Assembly (NCBI GenBank): GCA_963781595.1
Contig: CAWAGG010000001.1
Coordinates: 62,001-126,000 of the forward strand
Length of the DNA: 64,000 nt
Source of the DNA: JBEDUK01 sp963781595
GTDB lineage: Bacteria; Actinomycetota; UBA4738
Reading direction: 5' to 3'
Shown: positions 24,858-33,646 of the stretch, in pieces
How positions within the stretch are numbered: position 1 is the stretch's first letter
Layout: each line of letters starts with the position of its first letter
Notes under the pieces: model-generated
Databases searched by the model: none
Told to the model about the DNA's origin: nothing
What the model saw: the letters and a program-made list of their open reading frames with translations, nothing else
Translations under genes and position numbers: made by a program

Positions 24858-25964
24858 ATGAGCACGACGATGACCGAAACGGTGCGGGTGCTCGTGGTCG
24901 ACGACTCGGCGACCACGCGAACGATGTTGCGCGAGGCGCTCGGCCTCGCCGGCGGGATCGAGGTGATCGGCGAGGCGAACGACGGCCGCGAGGCCGTGTC
25001 GATCGCCGGCGACCTCGAGCCCGACGTCGTCCTGATGGATATCCGGATGCCGGACGGCGATGGGATCCAGGCCGCCCGCGAGATCACGGCGCGGAACCCG
25101 TCGACCAAGGTGGTCGCGCTCACGTGGCTCGACGACGCAGGCACGGTCCGCGAGATGCTGGCCGCCGGGGCGATGGGCTACGTCGTCAAGGGCGGCACGA
25201 TGGACGAGCTGGCCGACGCGATCCGCCGGGCGAAGGAGGGCGAGGCCGAGCTCGACCAGCGCGTGCTGCCCGCGGCCGTCGAGGACCTGCGCCGGCTCCT
25301 CGAGCAGGAGGTCTCCCGCCGCGAGGAGGTCGAACGCCTGAGCCAGGCGCGCGGTGAGTTCGTCCAGGTGCTCTCGCACGAACTGCGGACGCCGCTGACA
25401 GTGATCACCGGCGCGCTGAAGATGTTCCGCCAGGTCCCGCTGACGACGGAGCAGTCGTCCGTCCTCGACAGCGCGGTGCGGCGGGCCGAACAGCTCGAAT
25501 TCCTGGTCCAGGGGTTGGAGCTGGTCGCCGGCGCGCCGTCGGAGGACGAGGTCGCGTACCCCGCCGAGGCGATCAAGGGCGCGGCGCAGCGCCTCGACCT
25601 GACGCCCGACGTGGTCACGGCCGACGACGACCGGTGGACGGGCGTGCCGCACCAGTACCTCCACCGGGTCGCGTTCGAGCTGCTGTCGAACGCGGACCGG
25701 CACGGCAAGCGTCCGATCGAGGTCCGCGCGTACCGGCACGGGCTCGACGGCGTGATCGAGGTCCGCGACGCCGGGGCCTGGTCCGCCGCGCCGGAGGACT
25801 TCGCACCCTTCTTCCAGGAGGACATGTCCGGCACGCGCCAGGCCGGAGGCTTCGGGCTCGGATTGTTCGTCTCGTCGCGACTGTGCCAGGCGTGCGGCGG
25901 CAGCCTCACGATCGGCGTGGCCGATGGCCGGACCGTGGCGCAGGCCCGGTTCCGTCTCCGGTAG
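24858..25964 (+). CDS. Response-regulator receiver fused to a histidine kinase
   Basis: A 368-residue protein. The receiver domain comes first (VLVVDDSATTRTMLREAL, DVVLMDIRMPDGDG with the phospho-Asp, and a lysine in GYVVKGG). A short coiled coil follows, then HisKA (VLSHELRTPLTVITG) and HATPase (FELLSNADRHGKRPIEV, GFGLGLFVSS). The HATPase is short; its usual D-x-G-x-G box is reduced to VRDAGAWS. GGAGG is nine bases before the ATG. It is a soluble phosphorelay protein; the partner is unknown. Its last 59 bases overlap the end of the convergent TetR gene. Confidence 0.82.
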   Translation: MSTTMTETVRVLVVDDSATTRTMLREALGLAGGIEVIGEANDGREAVSIAGDLEPDVVLMDIRMPDGDGIQAAREITARNPSTKVVALTWLDDAGTVREMLAAGAMGYVVKGGTMDELADAIRRAKEGEAELDQRVLPAAVEDLRRLLEQEVSRREEVERLSQARGEFVQVLSHELRTPLTVITGALKMFRQVPLTTEQSSVLDSAVRRAEQLEFLVQGLELVAGAPSEDEVAYPAEAIKGAAQRLDLTPDVVTADDDRWTGVPHQYLHRVAFELLSNADRHGKRPIEVRAYRHGLDGVIEVRDAGAWSAAPEDFAPFFQEDMSGTRQAGGFGLGLFVSSRLCQACGGSLTIGVADGRTVAQARFRLR

Positions 25965-26589
25965 CCGGCGCATCAGCGCCCCGGTCGGCACGGACCGCCG
26001 GCTCCCGTCCACCCGTGTTCGCCGCTGCGAGCATGAGCTGCATCGCCTGGGCCGACGCGGCGTGGTGATCGACGTTCGCCGGATCCAGCGCCGCGTGCAG
26101 CGCCAGGCCATCGGCCGTCGCGAGCAACAGCGTCGCCATCCCGTCCGCGTCGATCCACGCGGGGAGGAACCCGGAGGCCCTGAGCTCGGAGATCTGGTCC
26201 CGCAGGAACCCACGGAGCTCGGCGAGCGCCTCCCGCACGCCGTCCTGTAGGACGCTGGTGCGGTTCGCCTGGACGAGGGCTTCGAGGTAGGCGGGCAAAA
26301 GCGCGCGGCTGCGCTCGAACGAACCCTGGAGCGCCTGGACGGCGGAGACCATGCGGACGATCGGGTCGCCTGGCGCGCGCAGCGCCTCGACCGCGGGTTC
26401 GACCCAGCTCCGGAACGCCGACAGGAGCGCCTGTGCGACGAGTTCGTCCTTCGAACCGAAGTGATAGGTGATCGCTTGGAGGTTCGTGCCGGCGCGCCGC
26501 GCGATGTCGCGTGAGGTGGCGCCGGCGAGGCCGCGCTCGGAGACGCTCTCGAGCGCGGCGACCGTCAGTCGCTCTCGCGTGTCAGTCAT
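25906..26589 (-). CDS. TetR-family transcriptional regulator
   Basis: A 227-residue protein. The N-terminal HTH is clear: RLTVAALESVSERGLAGATSRDIARRAG, then LQAITYHFGSKDELVAQAL. The C-terminal ligand domain is helical. The start ATG at 26589 lies inside a perfect 7-bp inverted repeat, so the protein probably represses itself and the divergent membrane gene. The tail overlaps the convergent kinase gene by 59 bases. The inducer is unknown. Confidence 0.85.
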   Translation of the reverse strand: MTDTRERLTVAALESVSERGLAGATSRDIARRAGTNLQAITYHFGSKDELVAQALLSAFRSWVEPAVEALRAPGDPIVRMVSAVQALQGSFERSRALLPAYLEALVQANRTSVLQDGVREALAELRGFLRDQISELRASGFLPAWIDADGMATLLLATADGLALHAALDPANVDHHAASAQAMQLMLAAANTGGREPAVRADRGADAPATGDGTGPAPRSGHRPRRS

Positions 26590-26601
26590 ACGTTCGTATG
26601 A
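26586..26601. promoter_or_regulatory. Candidate TetR operator (TCATACG-TT-CGTATGA)
   Basis: A perfect inverted repeat with 7-bp arms and a 2-bp centre. It covers the TetR start codon and lies 38 bp upstream of the divergent membrane-protein start. Size and placement are typical of TetR autoregulatory operators. Confidence 0.6.
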
Positions 26602-26638
26602 TACCGTGGCTTCGGTAGCGACTCAAGGAGGTGGCGGC

Positions 26639-27088
26639 GTGAACGTCGACCGTGGGATCCGGAGGACCGAACGACGGTTGGCCGCGCTCCCCCTGGTCGC
26701 CGCCGCGATCGCGGTCGCGTGCGGCGGAGCCTACCTGGCCGTGATCGCCTCGCAGGGGGACCCGGGCCTCGCCGACCCCACGGTCATCTTCGTCGCGAGC
26801 TACGTCGCCGCGGTCGCGGTGACGGCCGCGGCGACCGCGTCCACCGCCCTCCGTCCGCGCATCCGGTTCACGCTCCTGGCCTCGTCAGCCGCCGGAGCGT
26901 TCACGCTCGCGGTCCTCGGAGCGATCACCCTCGTAACGCTGCCGCTCGCGGTATCGGGCGTCCTGCTGACGGTAACCGCCACGGACGTGGGGAAGATCCT
27001 GGGTCCGCGGCGAGCCACGCTGTTCGCGGTCGTCGCGTCGGTCGCCTCGGTCGCGATCCTGTTCGGCGGCCTCGTCGTCCTGGGTTGA
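26639..27088 (+). CDS. Small four-helix membrane protein divergent from TetR, function unknown
   Basis: A 149-residue protein from GTG 26639, preceded by a strong AAGGAGGTGG ribosome-binding site, which rules out the longer frame. Four membrane segments are visible (about residues 15-37, 47-67, 76-100 and 120-145), with little else besides basic loops. No family was recognised. Its position opposite a TetR gene across a shared operator suggests it is the repressor's target, perhaps an efflux or membrane-stress protein (inference). Confidence 0.65.
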   Translation: MNVDRGIRRTERRLAALPLVAAAIAVACGGAYLAVIASQGDPGLADPTVIFVASYVAAVAVTAAATASTALRPRIRFTLLASSAAGAFTLAVLGAITLVTLPLAVSGVLLTVTATDVGKILGPRRATLFAVVASVASVAILFGGLVVLG

Positions 27089-27123
27089 ACGAGCCGCAGG
27101 ACCGTCGGTCGCGAGCGGATCGC

Positions 27124-27633
27124 TCAGCCCGCGGACGCCGGCTCCGGGCGGCCCGGCTGCTCCGGCACCGTTCCCCGCTTCGGCACCAGGACCTTCCGGC
27201 GGAAGTACAGGACCTCGACGCCGTCCTGGTTGTAACCGCGGGTCTCCACGGTGACCACGCCGCGGTCGGGCTTCGACGATGACGCCTTGAGGTCGAGCAC
27301 CGTCGTCTCCGCGTACAGCGTGTCCCCGTGGAACATCGGCGCGGCGTGCTTGAGCGATTCGACCTCCAGGTTCGCGATCGCCTTGCCGCTCACGTCCGGC
27401 ACCGACATCCCGAGCGCGAGCGAGTACACGAGGTTCCCCACGACGACGTTGCGCCCGAACTGCGTTTGCGTCTCGGCGTAGTGCGCGTCCGTGTGCAGCG
27501 GATGGTGGTTCATCGTGATCATGCAGAACAAGTGGTCGTCGTACTCGGTGATCGTCTTGCCCGGCCAGTGCTTGTAGACGTCGCCCACCTCGAAGTCCTC
27601 GAGGTACCGTCCGAACGTCCTCGCCTCTCCCAT
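27124..27633 (-). CDS. MaoC-family acyl dehydratase
   Basis: A 169-residue hot-dog-fold protein. Seen: GRYLEDFEVGDVYKHWPGKTI at the N-terminus, MNHHPLHTDAHYAETQ with the catalytic Asp/His pair, VVGNLVYSLALGM, and HGDTLYAETTVLD. This matches single-domain MaoC (R)-specific enoyl-CoA hydratases or mesaconyl-CoA hydratase-like proteins. It has a GGAGG ribosome-binding site. It lies downstream of an acyl-CoA dehydrogenase and a DinB-like gene on the same strand, consistent with a small acyl-CoA degradation operon. Confidence 0.87.
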   Translation of the reverse strand: MGEARTFGRYLEDFEVGDVYKHWPGKTITEYDDHLFCMITMNHHPLHTDAHYAETQTQFGRNVVVGNLVYSLALGMSVPDVSGKAIANLEVESLKHAAPMFHGDTLYAETTVLDLKASSSKPDRGVVTVETRGYNQDGVEVLYFRRKVLVPKRGTVPEQPGRPEPASAG

Positions 27634-27705
27634 CGCCGAACCTCCATCTCGCGCGGAACCGCCGCGAGCCTACTCTCGCCTCGATGGTCGGACGACGCCC
27701 GAACC

Positions 27706-28413
27706 TCAGCCGAGCAGCGGGAACCGCTTGGCCAGCCGGACCCCGAGCGTCTTGCGTTCGTCGTCCCTCAGCGCGCGGCGCCCGGTGCCCGTCTCGATGA
27801 AGTCGACGACGTCCCAGTCCAGCGCGCGCGGGGGCTCGGCGCCCAGGAGCCCGACGAGGATGTCATCGACGATGCTGACCGCGGTGTCGGTGCCCCAGCC
27901 CCGCCGGCCGAGGGCGTCCTCCAGGTCCATCCGGTGCACGGTCACCTCGAGCACGCGGGTCTTCAGGTACTCCTCGAGGGTCAGCGCCGGACCGATCGTC
28001 ACGACGACGCGCCCCGGATCGGCGGCTGCAGCCCGGTCGAGCGTGCGCGGCCACAGTTCGTCCCAGTCATCCGCCAACGCCTGGCCCGTCGGGTACCGCG
28101 CGGCCACCTCCTTCGATCGCTCCGCGACGCCCTTGGCGGCAGCCCCACCGGGCGTCGGGTCGTACGATCGGAAGTAGGCCACCGAGTCGTGGGTCGGTTC
28201 GGCGGGAGCATCGCTCTCCAGCGCCGCGTTGATCCGGTCGACGTCGCGGAAGAGGTGGCCCAGTAGCTCTTTGACGTTCCATGCCGGACACCGCGTGGGC
28301 TTCGCGAAGTCCGATCCGTCAAGCGTCTTTACTATCTGCGACACCTCCGCGCACTCCTCTCGGAGCGCCACGATCGGATCGGTGTCGGGCGGAGTCGCAG
28401 CCGTTCCGTCCAC
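27706..28413 (-). CDS. TIGR03083-type maleylpyruvate-isomerase/DinB-like protein
   Basis: A 235-residue protein. The N-terminal helical bundle has TRCPAWNVKELLGHLFRDVDRI, a metal-binding mycothiol-dependent isomerase (MDMPI_N/DinB-like) signature, and RVLEVTVHRMDLEDAL holds a second ligand histidine. Family knowledge: these proteins are typical of mycothiol-producing actinobacteria; most members have no known substrate. The start is GTG 28413, three bases after the stop of the acyl-CoA dehydrogenase, so the two are translationally linked. Confidence 0.82.
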   Translation of the reverse strand: MDGTAATPPDTDPIVALREECAEVSQIVKTLDGSDFAKPTRCPAWNVKELLGHLFRDVDRINAALESDAPAEPTHDSVAYFRSYDPTPGGAAAKGVAERSKEVAARYPTGQALADDWDELWPRTLDRAAAADPGRVVVTIGPALTLEEYLKTRVLEVTVHRMDLEDALGRRGWGTDTAVSIVDDILVGLLGAEPPRALDWDVVDFIETGTGRRALRDDERKTLGVRLAKRFPLLG

Positions 28414-28416
28414 GCC

Positions 28417-29628
28417 TCAGACCTTGTACCGCTCCAGGAGCTGTCGCGCGATCACGAGCTTCTGGATCTCGCTCGTGCCTTCGCCGATCAACAGGAACGG
28501 CGCGTCGCGGTAGAGGCGCTCGATCGGGTATTCGGCGCTGTAGCCGTAGCCGCCGTGCACGCGTAGCGCCTCGGTCACGATGTCGTGGCAGGCTTCGGTG
28601 CAGAAGTACTTCGCCATGCCGGCCTCGAGGTCGGCGCGGACGCCGGCGGACTTCTTCTTCGCCGCCTGCATCAGCATCAGGCGCGCGGCTTCGAGCTTCG
28701 TGCCCATGTCCGCGAGCTTCTCCTGGATCATCTGGTGCTGCGCGATCGGCTTGCCGAACGCGACCCGCTGCTGCGCGTACGCGATCGCCTCCTCGAACGC
28801 GCGGGTCGCGAGGCCGACCGCGCGGGCGCTCACGTTCACGCGCCCGACCTCGATCCCGTCCATGATCTGGCGGAACCCGTCGCCCTCCTCGCCGAGGCGG
28901 TTCGCGACCGGCACGCGGTGCTCCTCGAACACCAATTCGGTGGTTTCGACGCCGTGGTAGCCCATCTTCTCGATGTTGGGCGGGACCGTGATGCCCTCGA
29001 ACGACCGCTCGCCCGGCTCCTTCTCGACGTAGAGCGTCGTCATGCCCTTGTACGGAGGCTCGGCGGTCGGGTCCGTCTTGCACAGAAGCACGACGAGGCC
29101 AGCGCGCAGTCCGTTCGTCACCCACATCTTCTGGCCGTTCACGACGTACTCGCCCGCCTCGGCGTCGAGCGCCGCGCGGCACTGGATCGACTGGACGTCG
29201 GAGCCGGCGCCCGGTTCACTCATCGACAGGGCGGCCCGCAGCTCGCCGGTCGCCATCCGCGGGAGCCATCGCTGCTTCTGTTCGTCGCTGCCGTACTTCT
29301 TCAGCAGGTAGACCGCCATGAAATGCGTGTTCATGATCCCGGACAGCGACATCCATCCGCGGCTGAGCTCGACGCCCACGAGGGCGTACGTCATCAGGTC
29401 GAGCCCCGCGCCACCGTACTCCTCCGGGACGGTCAGGCCGAACAGCCCCATCTCCTTCATCTGCTCGACGATCGCTTCGGGGAACTCGTCGCGTGCCTCG
29501 AGGTCCTCGGCGACCGGATAGACCTCCTTCTCGACGAACTCGCGGACGGCCGCGACGATCGCAGCCTGTTCCTCGGTGAGCTCGACGAGGCCGCCGGCGG
29601 CGGTCGGGATGGCTTCGGTGGTGCTCAT
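28417..29628 (-). CDS. Acyl-CoA dehydrogenase
   Basis: A 403-residue protein, full length for the family. Seen: LTEEQAAIVAAVREFVEKEV, PEEYGGAGLDLMTYALV, the FAD/substrate block ALSMSEPGAGSDVQSIQC, KMWVTNGLRAGL, GMTTLYVEKEPGERSFEG, and the C-terminal GGYGYSAEYPIERLYRDA and GTSEIQKLVIARQLL. It is an FAD enzyme for alpha,beta-dehydrogenation of acyl-CoA in the cytoplasm. It is first in a probable three-gene operon with the DinB-like and MaoC genes. The acyl chain specificity is not evident. Confidence 0.92.
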   Translation of the reverse strand: MSTTEAIPTAAGGLVELTEEQAAIVAAVREFVEKEVYPVAEDLEARDEFPEAIVEQMKEMGLFGLTVPEEYGGAGLDLMTYALVGVELSRGWMSLSGIMNTHFMAVYLLKKYGSDEQKQRWLPRMATGELRAALSMSEPGAGSDVQSIQCRAALDAEAGEYVVNGQKMWVTNGLRAGLVVLLCKTDPTAEPPYKGMTTLYVEKEPGERSFEGITVPPNIEKMGYHGVETTELVFEEHRVPVANRLGEEGDGFRQIMDGIEVGRVNVSARAVGLATRAFEEAIAYAQQRVAFGKPIAQHQMIQEKLADMGTKLEAARLMLMQAAKKKSAGVRADLEAGMAKYFCTEACHDIVTEALRVHGGYGYSAEYPIERLYRDAPFLLIGEGTSEIQKLVIARQLLERYKV

Positions 29629-29745
29629 GACGACGTGCGCTCCTTCATCGTGGACGTCGCCATGCTAGCCGCGCGACGACGGCGCGCGCCCGGGCGCCTA
29701 TGGATGCGGGCTCGGTTCCATCCGGCTCGTGGGGAGAGCCCGCCG

Positions 29746-30416
29746 ATGGGTCAGGCGATCGGACAGTCCCTCCCGTTCGCGATCGGGATCGCGCTGAGCC
29801 CGATCCCGATCATCGAGGTCGTCCTGATGCTGACGACGCCGAAGGCGCGGTCGGCCGGGCGTTCCTGCTCGGGTGGCTGCTCGGGCTCGCGATCGTCGGC
29901 GTGATCGTCCTCGTCGTCGTGGGCCCATCCGCCGCCGGCAGCGGCGAGCCCGCCACCTGGCTCAGCTGGCTGGAACTGCTCCTTTGCCTGCTCCTGCTGC
30001 TCGCCGCGGTGAGGCAGTTCCGCGGCCGCCCTCGCGCGGGCGGGGATCCCCCGATGCCGAAGTGGATGGGCTCGATCGACCGGTTCAAGCCGGTCACCTC
30101 GCTGGGCGCCGGCGTGGCGCTGGTCGCGGCGAATCCGAAGAACCTCCTCCTCGCGATCGGTGGAGCCGCGGCGATCGCGCAGACGGGCATCTCCGGCGGA
30201 CAGCAGGCGATCGCCTGCGGGGTGTTCGCGCTGATCGCGTCGATCGGCGTGGCGGTCCCGCTCGTCCTCCACTTCGCGCTGGGCCCGCGGTCCGCCGAGA
30301 TGCTCTGGACGCTCAAGGACTGGATGAGCCACAACAACGCGGTCATCATGACCGTGCTCTGCGGGGTGATCGGCTTCAAGCTGATCGGCGACGCGATCGC
30401 CGGACTGACCGACTGA
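29746..30416 (+). pseudogene. GAP/LysE-like multi-helix membrane protein, one frameshift
   Basis: From ATG 29746 (GGGGAGAG upstream) the frame gives LPFAIGIALSPIPIIEVVLML and TTPKARS, then runs into low-complexity sequence. The next frame continues GRAFLLGWLLGLAIVGVIV and four more membrane segments ending in GFKLIGDAIAGLTD. The joined product (about 222 residues) matches the six-helix GAP (Sap/LysE-related) transporter-like family, whose members usually read TP.AR.NG.AFLLGW at this point. The break is near 29,848-29,862. A single missing base would repair it. The function, if intact, may be small-molecule or lipid-precursor export. Confidence 0.7.
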
Positions 30417-30431
30417 GCCGAACCCGCCGCG

Positions 30432-30848
30432 TCAGAGGTCTGTCGGAACAGCGCCCTCGCCGCCCTGACTGGCGGCTCCGCTCGCGTCGGCGACGAGCGC
30501 ACTCGGCTCACTCCGGCGCCACGGCAGGCGCCCTTCGATCTCGACCTCCAGCGAGAAGCTGAGGAACGTCCGGATCAGGACGATCAACCCGAGCCCGGCG
30601 ACGTTGCGCAACGTCGGGTCCACGGCGACCGTCCGGATCAGGTCCGCGGCGACCAGCAGTTCGAGACTGAGCAGGATGCTCCATCCGAAGTACCCGCGCA
30701 GGACCCGATAGCTGGTCCGACCGTTCCGCGTCCGAACGAGCGACAGCGTGGCCCGCACGGTGGCGAAGACGAACCCGACCACCAGGATGGCCACGCCGAC
30801 CAGCTCGAACCCGGTCGAGATGTGGTCCATCAACGCTTTGAAGTCCAT
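30432..30848 (-). CDS. DUF1622 membrane protein
   Basis: A 138-residue protein from ATG 30848, with GGGAG upstream. Three membrane helices are visible. Conserved-looking pieces are FELVGVAILVVGFVFATV, YFGWSILLSLELLVAADLI, RTVAVDPTLRNVAGLG and LVLIRTFLSFSLEVEIEGR, the pattern of DUF1622. Its role is unknown. It converges on the LysE-like gene with 15 bp between stops. The divergent DUF7144 gene shares its upstream region, including one copy of the 17-bp palindrome. Confidence 0.8.
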   Translation of the reverse strand: MDFKALMDHISTGFELVGVAILVVGFVFATVRATLSLVRTRNGRTSYRVLRGYFGWSILLSLELLVAADLIRTVAVDPTLRNVAGLGLIVLIRTFLSFSLEVEIEGRLPWRRSEPSALVADASGAASQGGEGAVPTDL

Positions 30849-30983
30849 CGACGGCTCCCGTACGTGAACTCGGGTGGAGTGTATGCGCCGCGCCCCGGCC
30901 GTTGGGGGAATGGGGACCGTTCGCGATCCGCTCTTCGCGCCGCATCGCGAACGCCGTCCGCACTCGTCCAACTCGATCGGCAT

Positions 30984-31000
30984 TCATCCCATGCGGGTGA
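30984..31000. promoter_or_regulatory. Palindromic regulon site 1
   Basis: TCATCC-CATGC-GGGTGA, 12 of 12 fixed positions of the consensus TCAYCC-N5-GGRTGA, followed by TGG. It lies 123 nt before the DUF7144 start at 31124; GATGCT about 20 nt downstream could be a -10 box. Confidence 0.7.
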
Positions 31001-31123
31001 TGGCGAGGGACCTCGACATGCGCGATGCTGCTGTTTGCGAGGAAGCTCGGGGATCTCTCGATTCCCCCGGGTCGTGGTTACCGGTGCCGAGCGGCGGCGC
31101 CCAAGCGAGGAGGAGGACTGCAC

Positions 31124-31510
31124 ATGGCGAGCGAAAGTAGAGGCGCCGGCGGAGCATTCTTCGCAGGCGTCATCATGATCGTGGCTGGGTGCTTCGGAGC
31201 GCTCGAAGGGCTGGCCGGGATCGTCAAGGGGACGTTCTTCGTGTCGGCGGGGAACTACTGGATCACGACCAGCGCGTCGACGTGGGGCTGGGTCCATCTG
31301 TTCCTCGGCATCATCATCGCGCTCGTCGGATTCGCGATCCTGGCGGGACAGACATGGGCACGGGTCATCGGGATCATCGTCGTCTCGTTGTCGGCAATCG
31401 CGAACTTCCTGTACATCCCGTACTACCCGTTCTGGACGATCCTGATCATCGCGATCGACATCTGGATCATCTGGGCGCTGTGCGTCTGGAGCCCGGAGGA
31501 GATCTCCTGA
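31124..31510 (+). CDS. DUF7144-like four-helix membrane protein
   Basis: A 128-residue protein from ATG 31124, with a GAGGAGGAC ribosome-binding site. Four membrane helices are separated by short loops: FFAGVIMIVAGCFGALEGL, then a small extracellular loop with NYWITTSASTWGWVHLFLG, then GFAILAGQTWARVIGII and YIPYYPFWTILIIAID. This matches the small actinobacterial membrane family often named DUF7144. No catalytic residues are seen. A palindromic site lies upstream and a strong bidirectional terminator follows. It is likely part of the stress-type regulon of this region. Confidence 0.75.
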   Translation: MASESRGAGGAFFAGVIMIVAGCFGALEGLAGIVKGTFFVSAGNYWITTSASTWGWVHLFLGIIIALVGFAILAGQTWARVIGIIVVSLSAIANFLYIPYYPFWTILIIAIDIWIIWALCVWSPEEIS

Positions 31511-31553
31511 CGCGGACGCCCGCTCAGAGGGTCTCGAGAAGGGCGTAGAACGA

Positions 31554-31587
31554 ACGGCCCGGCGCACCGCACGGTGCGCCGGGCCGT
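31554..31587. terminator. Strong bidirectional terminator hairpin
   Basis: ACGGCCCGGCGCACC and GGTGCGCCGGGCCGT form a perfect 15-bp stem with a 4-nt loop. It lies between the convergent DUF7144 and DUF1269 genes and can end both transcripts. Confidence 0.8.
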
Positions 31588-31628
31588 CTCACGTTCCACG
31601 AAGCGCGTCGGTCGCCCCGACGCGATGG

Positions 31629-32168
31629 TCAGGAGGAGGCTTCGGCTTCGGCGTCCGCCTGTGCGCGGATCGACTCCAGCCACTCCTTGATCTCGTCCGG
31701 GTCCGCCGACTCGAACGTGTGGCTGAACGTCCTCAGGGCGCTCGGGACCGACTCGGCGAGCGTCTCCATGTGCTGCGCCTCGGTGATGACCACGATCGCC
31801 GACCTGCCCGGTTCGATCTGGTTCCCCGCCTGGCCCAGGAACCCCTTGCCCATGAGCTCGCCGCTCAGCTTGCCCGCGACGCCGCCGGCCGCCGCGCCGA
31901 TCGCGCCGGTGACGATGATGCTCGGAGGAAAGAGGAGGCCGACCAACGCGCCGGCGGCGAGACCTACCTTCGCCGCGTGCCCCGGGCCCCGGGACTCCTT
32001 GACGTGCACCTTGCCGTCCTGATCGCGGGTCACGAGCGCGTCTTCGAACACGTCCATCACCAGGGTGCGGGTGTGCAGCCCGCGGATCGCCTTGAGCGCG
32101 CGCTCGGCGGTGTCCTCGGAGTCGAACGACGCCACGAACACCCCGATCGGTCCCTCGACCTTCGTCAT
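31629..32168 (-). CDS. DUF1269-like glycine-zipper protein, paralogue A
   Basis: A 179-residue protein from ATG 32168, with AAAAGGAGATCG upstream. The N-terminal alpha/beta part is IGVFVASFDSEDTAERALKA. A Gly/Ala-rich membrane or zipper segment follows (KVGLAAGALVGLLFPPSII, TGAIGAAAGGVAGKLSG). The third part, about 60 residues, begins IEPGRSAIVVITEAQHMETL. The charged C-terminus is rich in Glu and Ala. The three-part layout is that of DUF1269 proteins, of which this window has five. Their role is unknown; association with envelope stress is inferred from context. It probably heads a separate transcript, since the 32210 gene upstream ends only 41 bp away. Confidence 0.8.
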   Translation of the reverse strand: MTKVEGPIGVFVASFDSEDTAERALKAIRGLHTRTLVMDVFEDALVTRDQDGKVHVKESRGPGHAAKVGLAAGALVGLLFPPSIIVTGAIGAAAGGVAGKLSGELMGKGFLGQAGNQIEPGRSAIVVITEAQHMETLAESVPSALRTFSHTFESADPDEIKEWLESIRAQADAEAEASS

Positions 32169-32209
32169 CTCGATCTCCTTTTCGCGTTTCGCTTCCCGGG
32201 CGGCACAGC

Positions 32210-33646
32210 CTACTTCGGCGCGGGGAGCGCGGCTTCGGCTCCGCCGGCGCCGTCGTCGGCGTCCGTGGGGCCGGCGACGTGCTGCTGCGCGACCGCCACG
32301 CCCCACAGGATCAGAGCGAGCAGCCCGCCGATCACCAGGATCGACAGCACGCTCAGGCCCCACACGAACAGCAGCACGGCCGCGATCACCACCGCGGCGA
32401 CCCGCAGGATGTCCGCGCGCCTCGCGACCCGACGCTCCAGCTCGTTCGAGCCGTCCGGCGAGCGCCGCACCAGATTCGACCACCAGCGGCCGAGCGAGGC
32501 GAACCACTCCGCGTGCCCTGCGAGGAACGCGATGATCGCGACCAGCAGCCCGACGCCGACGACCCACCAGGCGACGGTCCGGAGCCCGGCGAGGACCTCG
32601 CCGAGCAGATCACGTACGGCCGCCCCGGCGTTCGCCCCGCTCCCCGCCGCCTTCGTCACCGAGTCGATCAGGTTGGACTCCACGCGAGATACCAGCCGGA
32701 TCGTGATGAAGAACGCGACCGCCGCGCCGATGCCGAGCGCGATGAGCGTGCGCCTCCGGTGCAGCGACAGCGCGATCGCCGCCGCCGCGAGGAGGATCGT
32801 GAGGATCAGCAGGACCCATGGAAGCCGCTGGATCCGCTTCGTCACGGTCTGGAGCTGGTTCAGCTGATCCACGGTCATGATCGTGATCTGGCCGAAGTCA
32901 GACGGGAGCGGTCGCCCGAGGACCGCGGAGAGCTTGGCGATCGCCGCCTGGGGGTCGGTCTCGGCCTGGAGGTCCGGCACCGTCACGTTGATGCCCACAA
33001 GATCGACCAACTGCTGGGAAAGATCCTGGAGGACCCGGGCGACCGCGCCGATCAGGTTGATCTGCACCAGCCCGTTGGAGATGTTGAGGTTCGGCAGCTG
33101 ATCAGTGTTCCCTTCCAGCAGGGCGACGATCTTCTGGTGCGCGATCGTGTTCGCCTGCACCCAGAGCTGCTGGAACGTGTCCGACGCGACGAACGAACGG
33201 ACGCGCCCCCGGATGAAGCTCTCGACCTGGCTGGTGATGGGCCCGGCGAGCGCCGCCAGCTCTGGCGGAAGGATCTGCTCGACCCGGGCCCGTACGTCGA
33301 TGGCCGTGAAGACCTGAGCGGTCAACCGGGTGGCGATCTGGTCCTGGACGGCGGGGTCCGCGGCGACCGGGGTGACGAGGGCGACGTACTTGTCCGTGTC
33401 GAACACCGTGTTGCGCACCCAGAACGCCGTGCTAGTCGCGACGATGCTGAGCGAGGTCAGCACGACGAGCACCCAGACGAGCACGCTGCGGGTGACACGC
33501 CACGCGCGCGCCCGTCGACGTTTCGTGTCGACGGCGGCGCGGAGGCGTTCGTTCTCCGCCTCCAGCTCACTCAGGTGCTCGTCCGACGCGGCCGGCACGC
33601 TGTCGGTGACGTCGCCGTGCTCCTGGTCATGACCGTGTTCATCCAT
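32210..33646 (-). CDS. Integral membrane protein with large extracellular domain, function unknown
   Basis: A 478-residue protein. An N-terminal cytoplasmic coiled coil (LSELEAENERLRAAVDTKRRR) is followed by one membrane helix (about residues 53-75). A periplasmic alpha-helical domain of about 220 residues comes next (VFDTDKYVALVTPVAADPAVQ, IATRLTAQVF, VESFIRGRVRSFVASDTF). Five or so C-terminal helices and an acidic tail complete it. The same layout occurs in uncharacterised actinobacterial integral membrane proteins. No enzymatic motif was found. Its last base is 41 bp from the DUF1269 start on the same strand, so the two are likely an operon. Confidence 0.72.
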   Translation of the reverse strand: MDEHGHDQEHGDVTDSVPAASDEHLSELEAENERLRAAVDTKRRRARAWRVTRSVLVWVLVVLTSLSIVATSTAFWVRNTVFDTDKYVALVTPVAADPAVQDQIATRLTAQVFTAIDVRARVEQILPPELAALAGPITSQVESFIRGRVRSFVASDTFQQLWVQANTIAHQKIVALLEGNTDQLPNLNISNGLVQINLIGAVARVLQDLSQQLVDLVGINVTVPDLQAETDPQAAIAKLSAVLGRPLPSDFGQITIMTVDQLNQLQTVTKRIQRLPWVLLILTILLAAAAIALSLHRRRTLIALGIGAAVAFFITIRLVSRVESNLIDSVTKAAGSGANAGAAVRDLLGEVLAGLRTVAWWVVGVGLLVAIIAFLAGHAEWFASLGRWWSNLVRRSPDGSNELERRVARRADILRVAAVVIAAVLLFVWGLSVLSILVIGGLLALILWGVAVAQQHVAGPTDADDGAGGAEAALPAPK

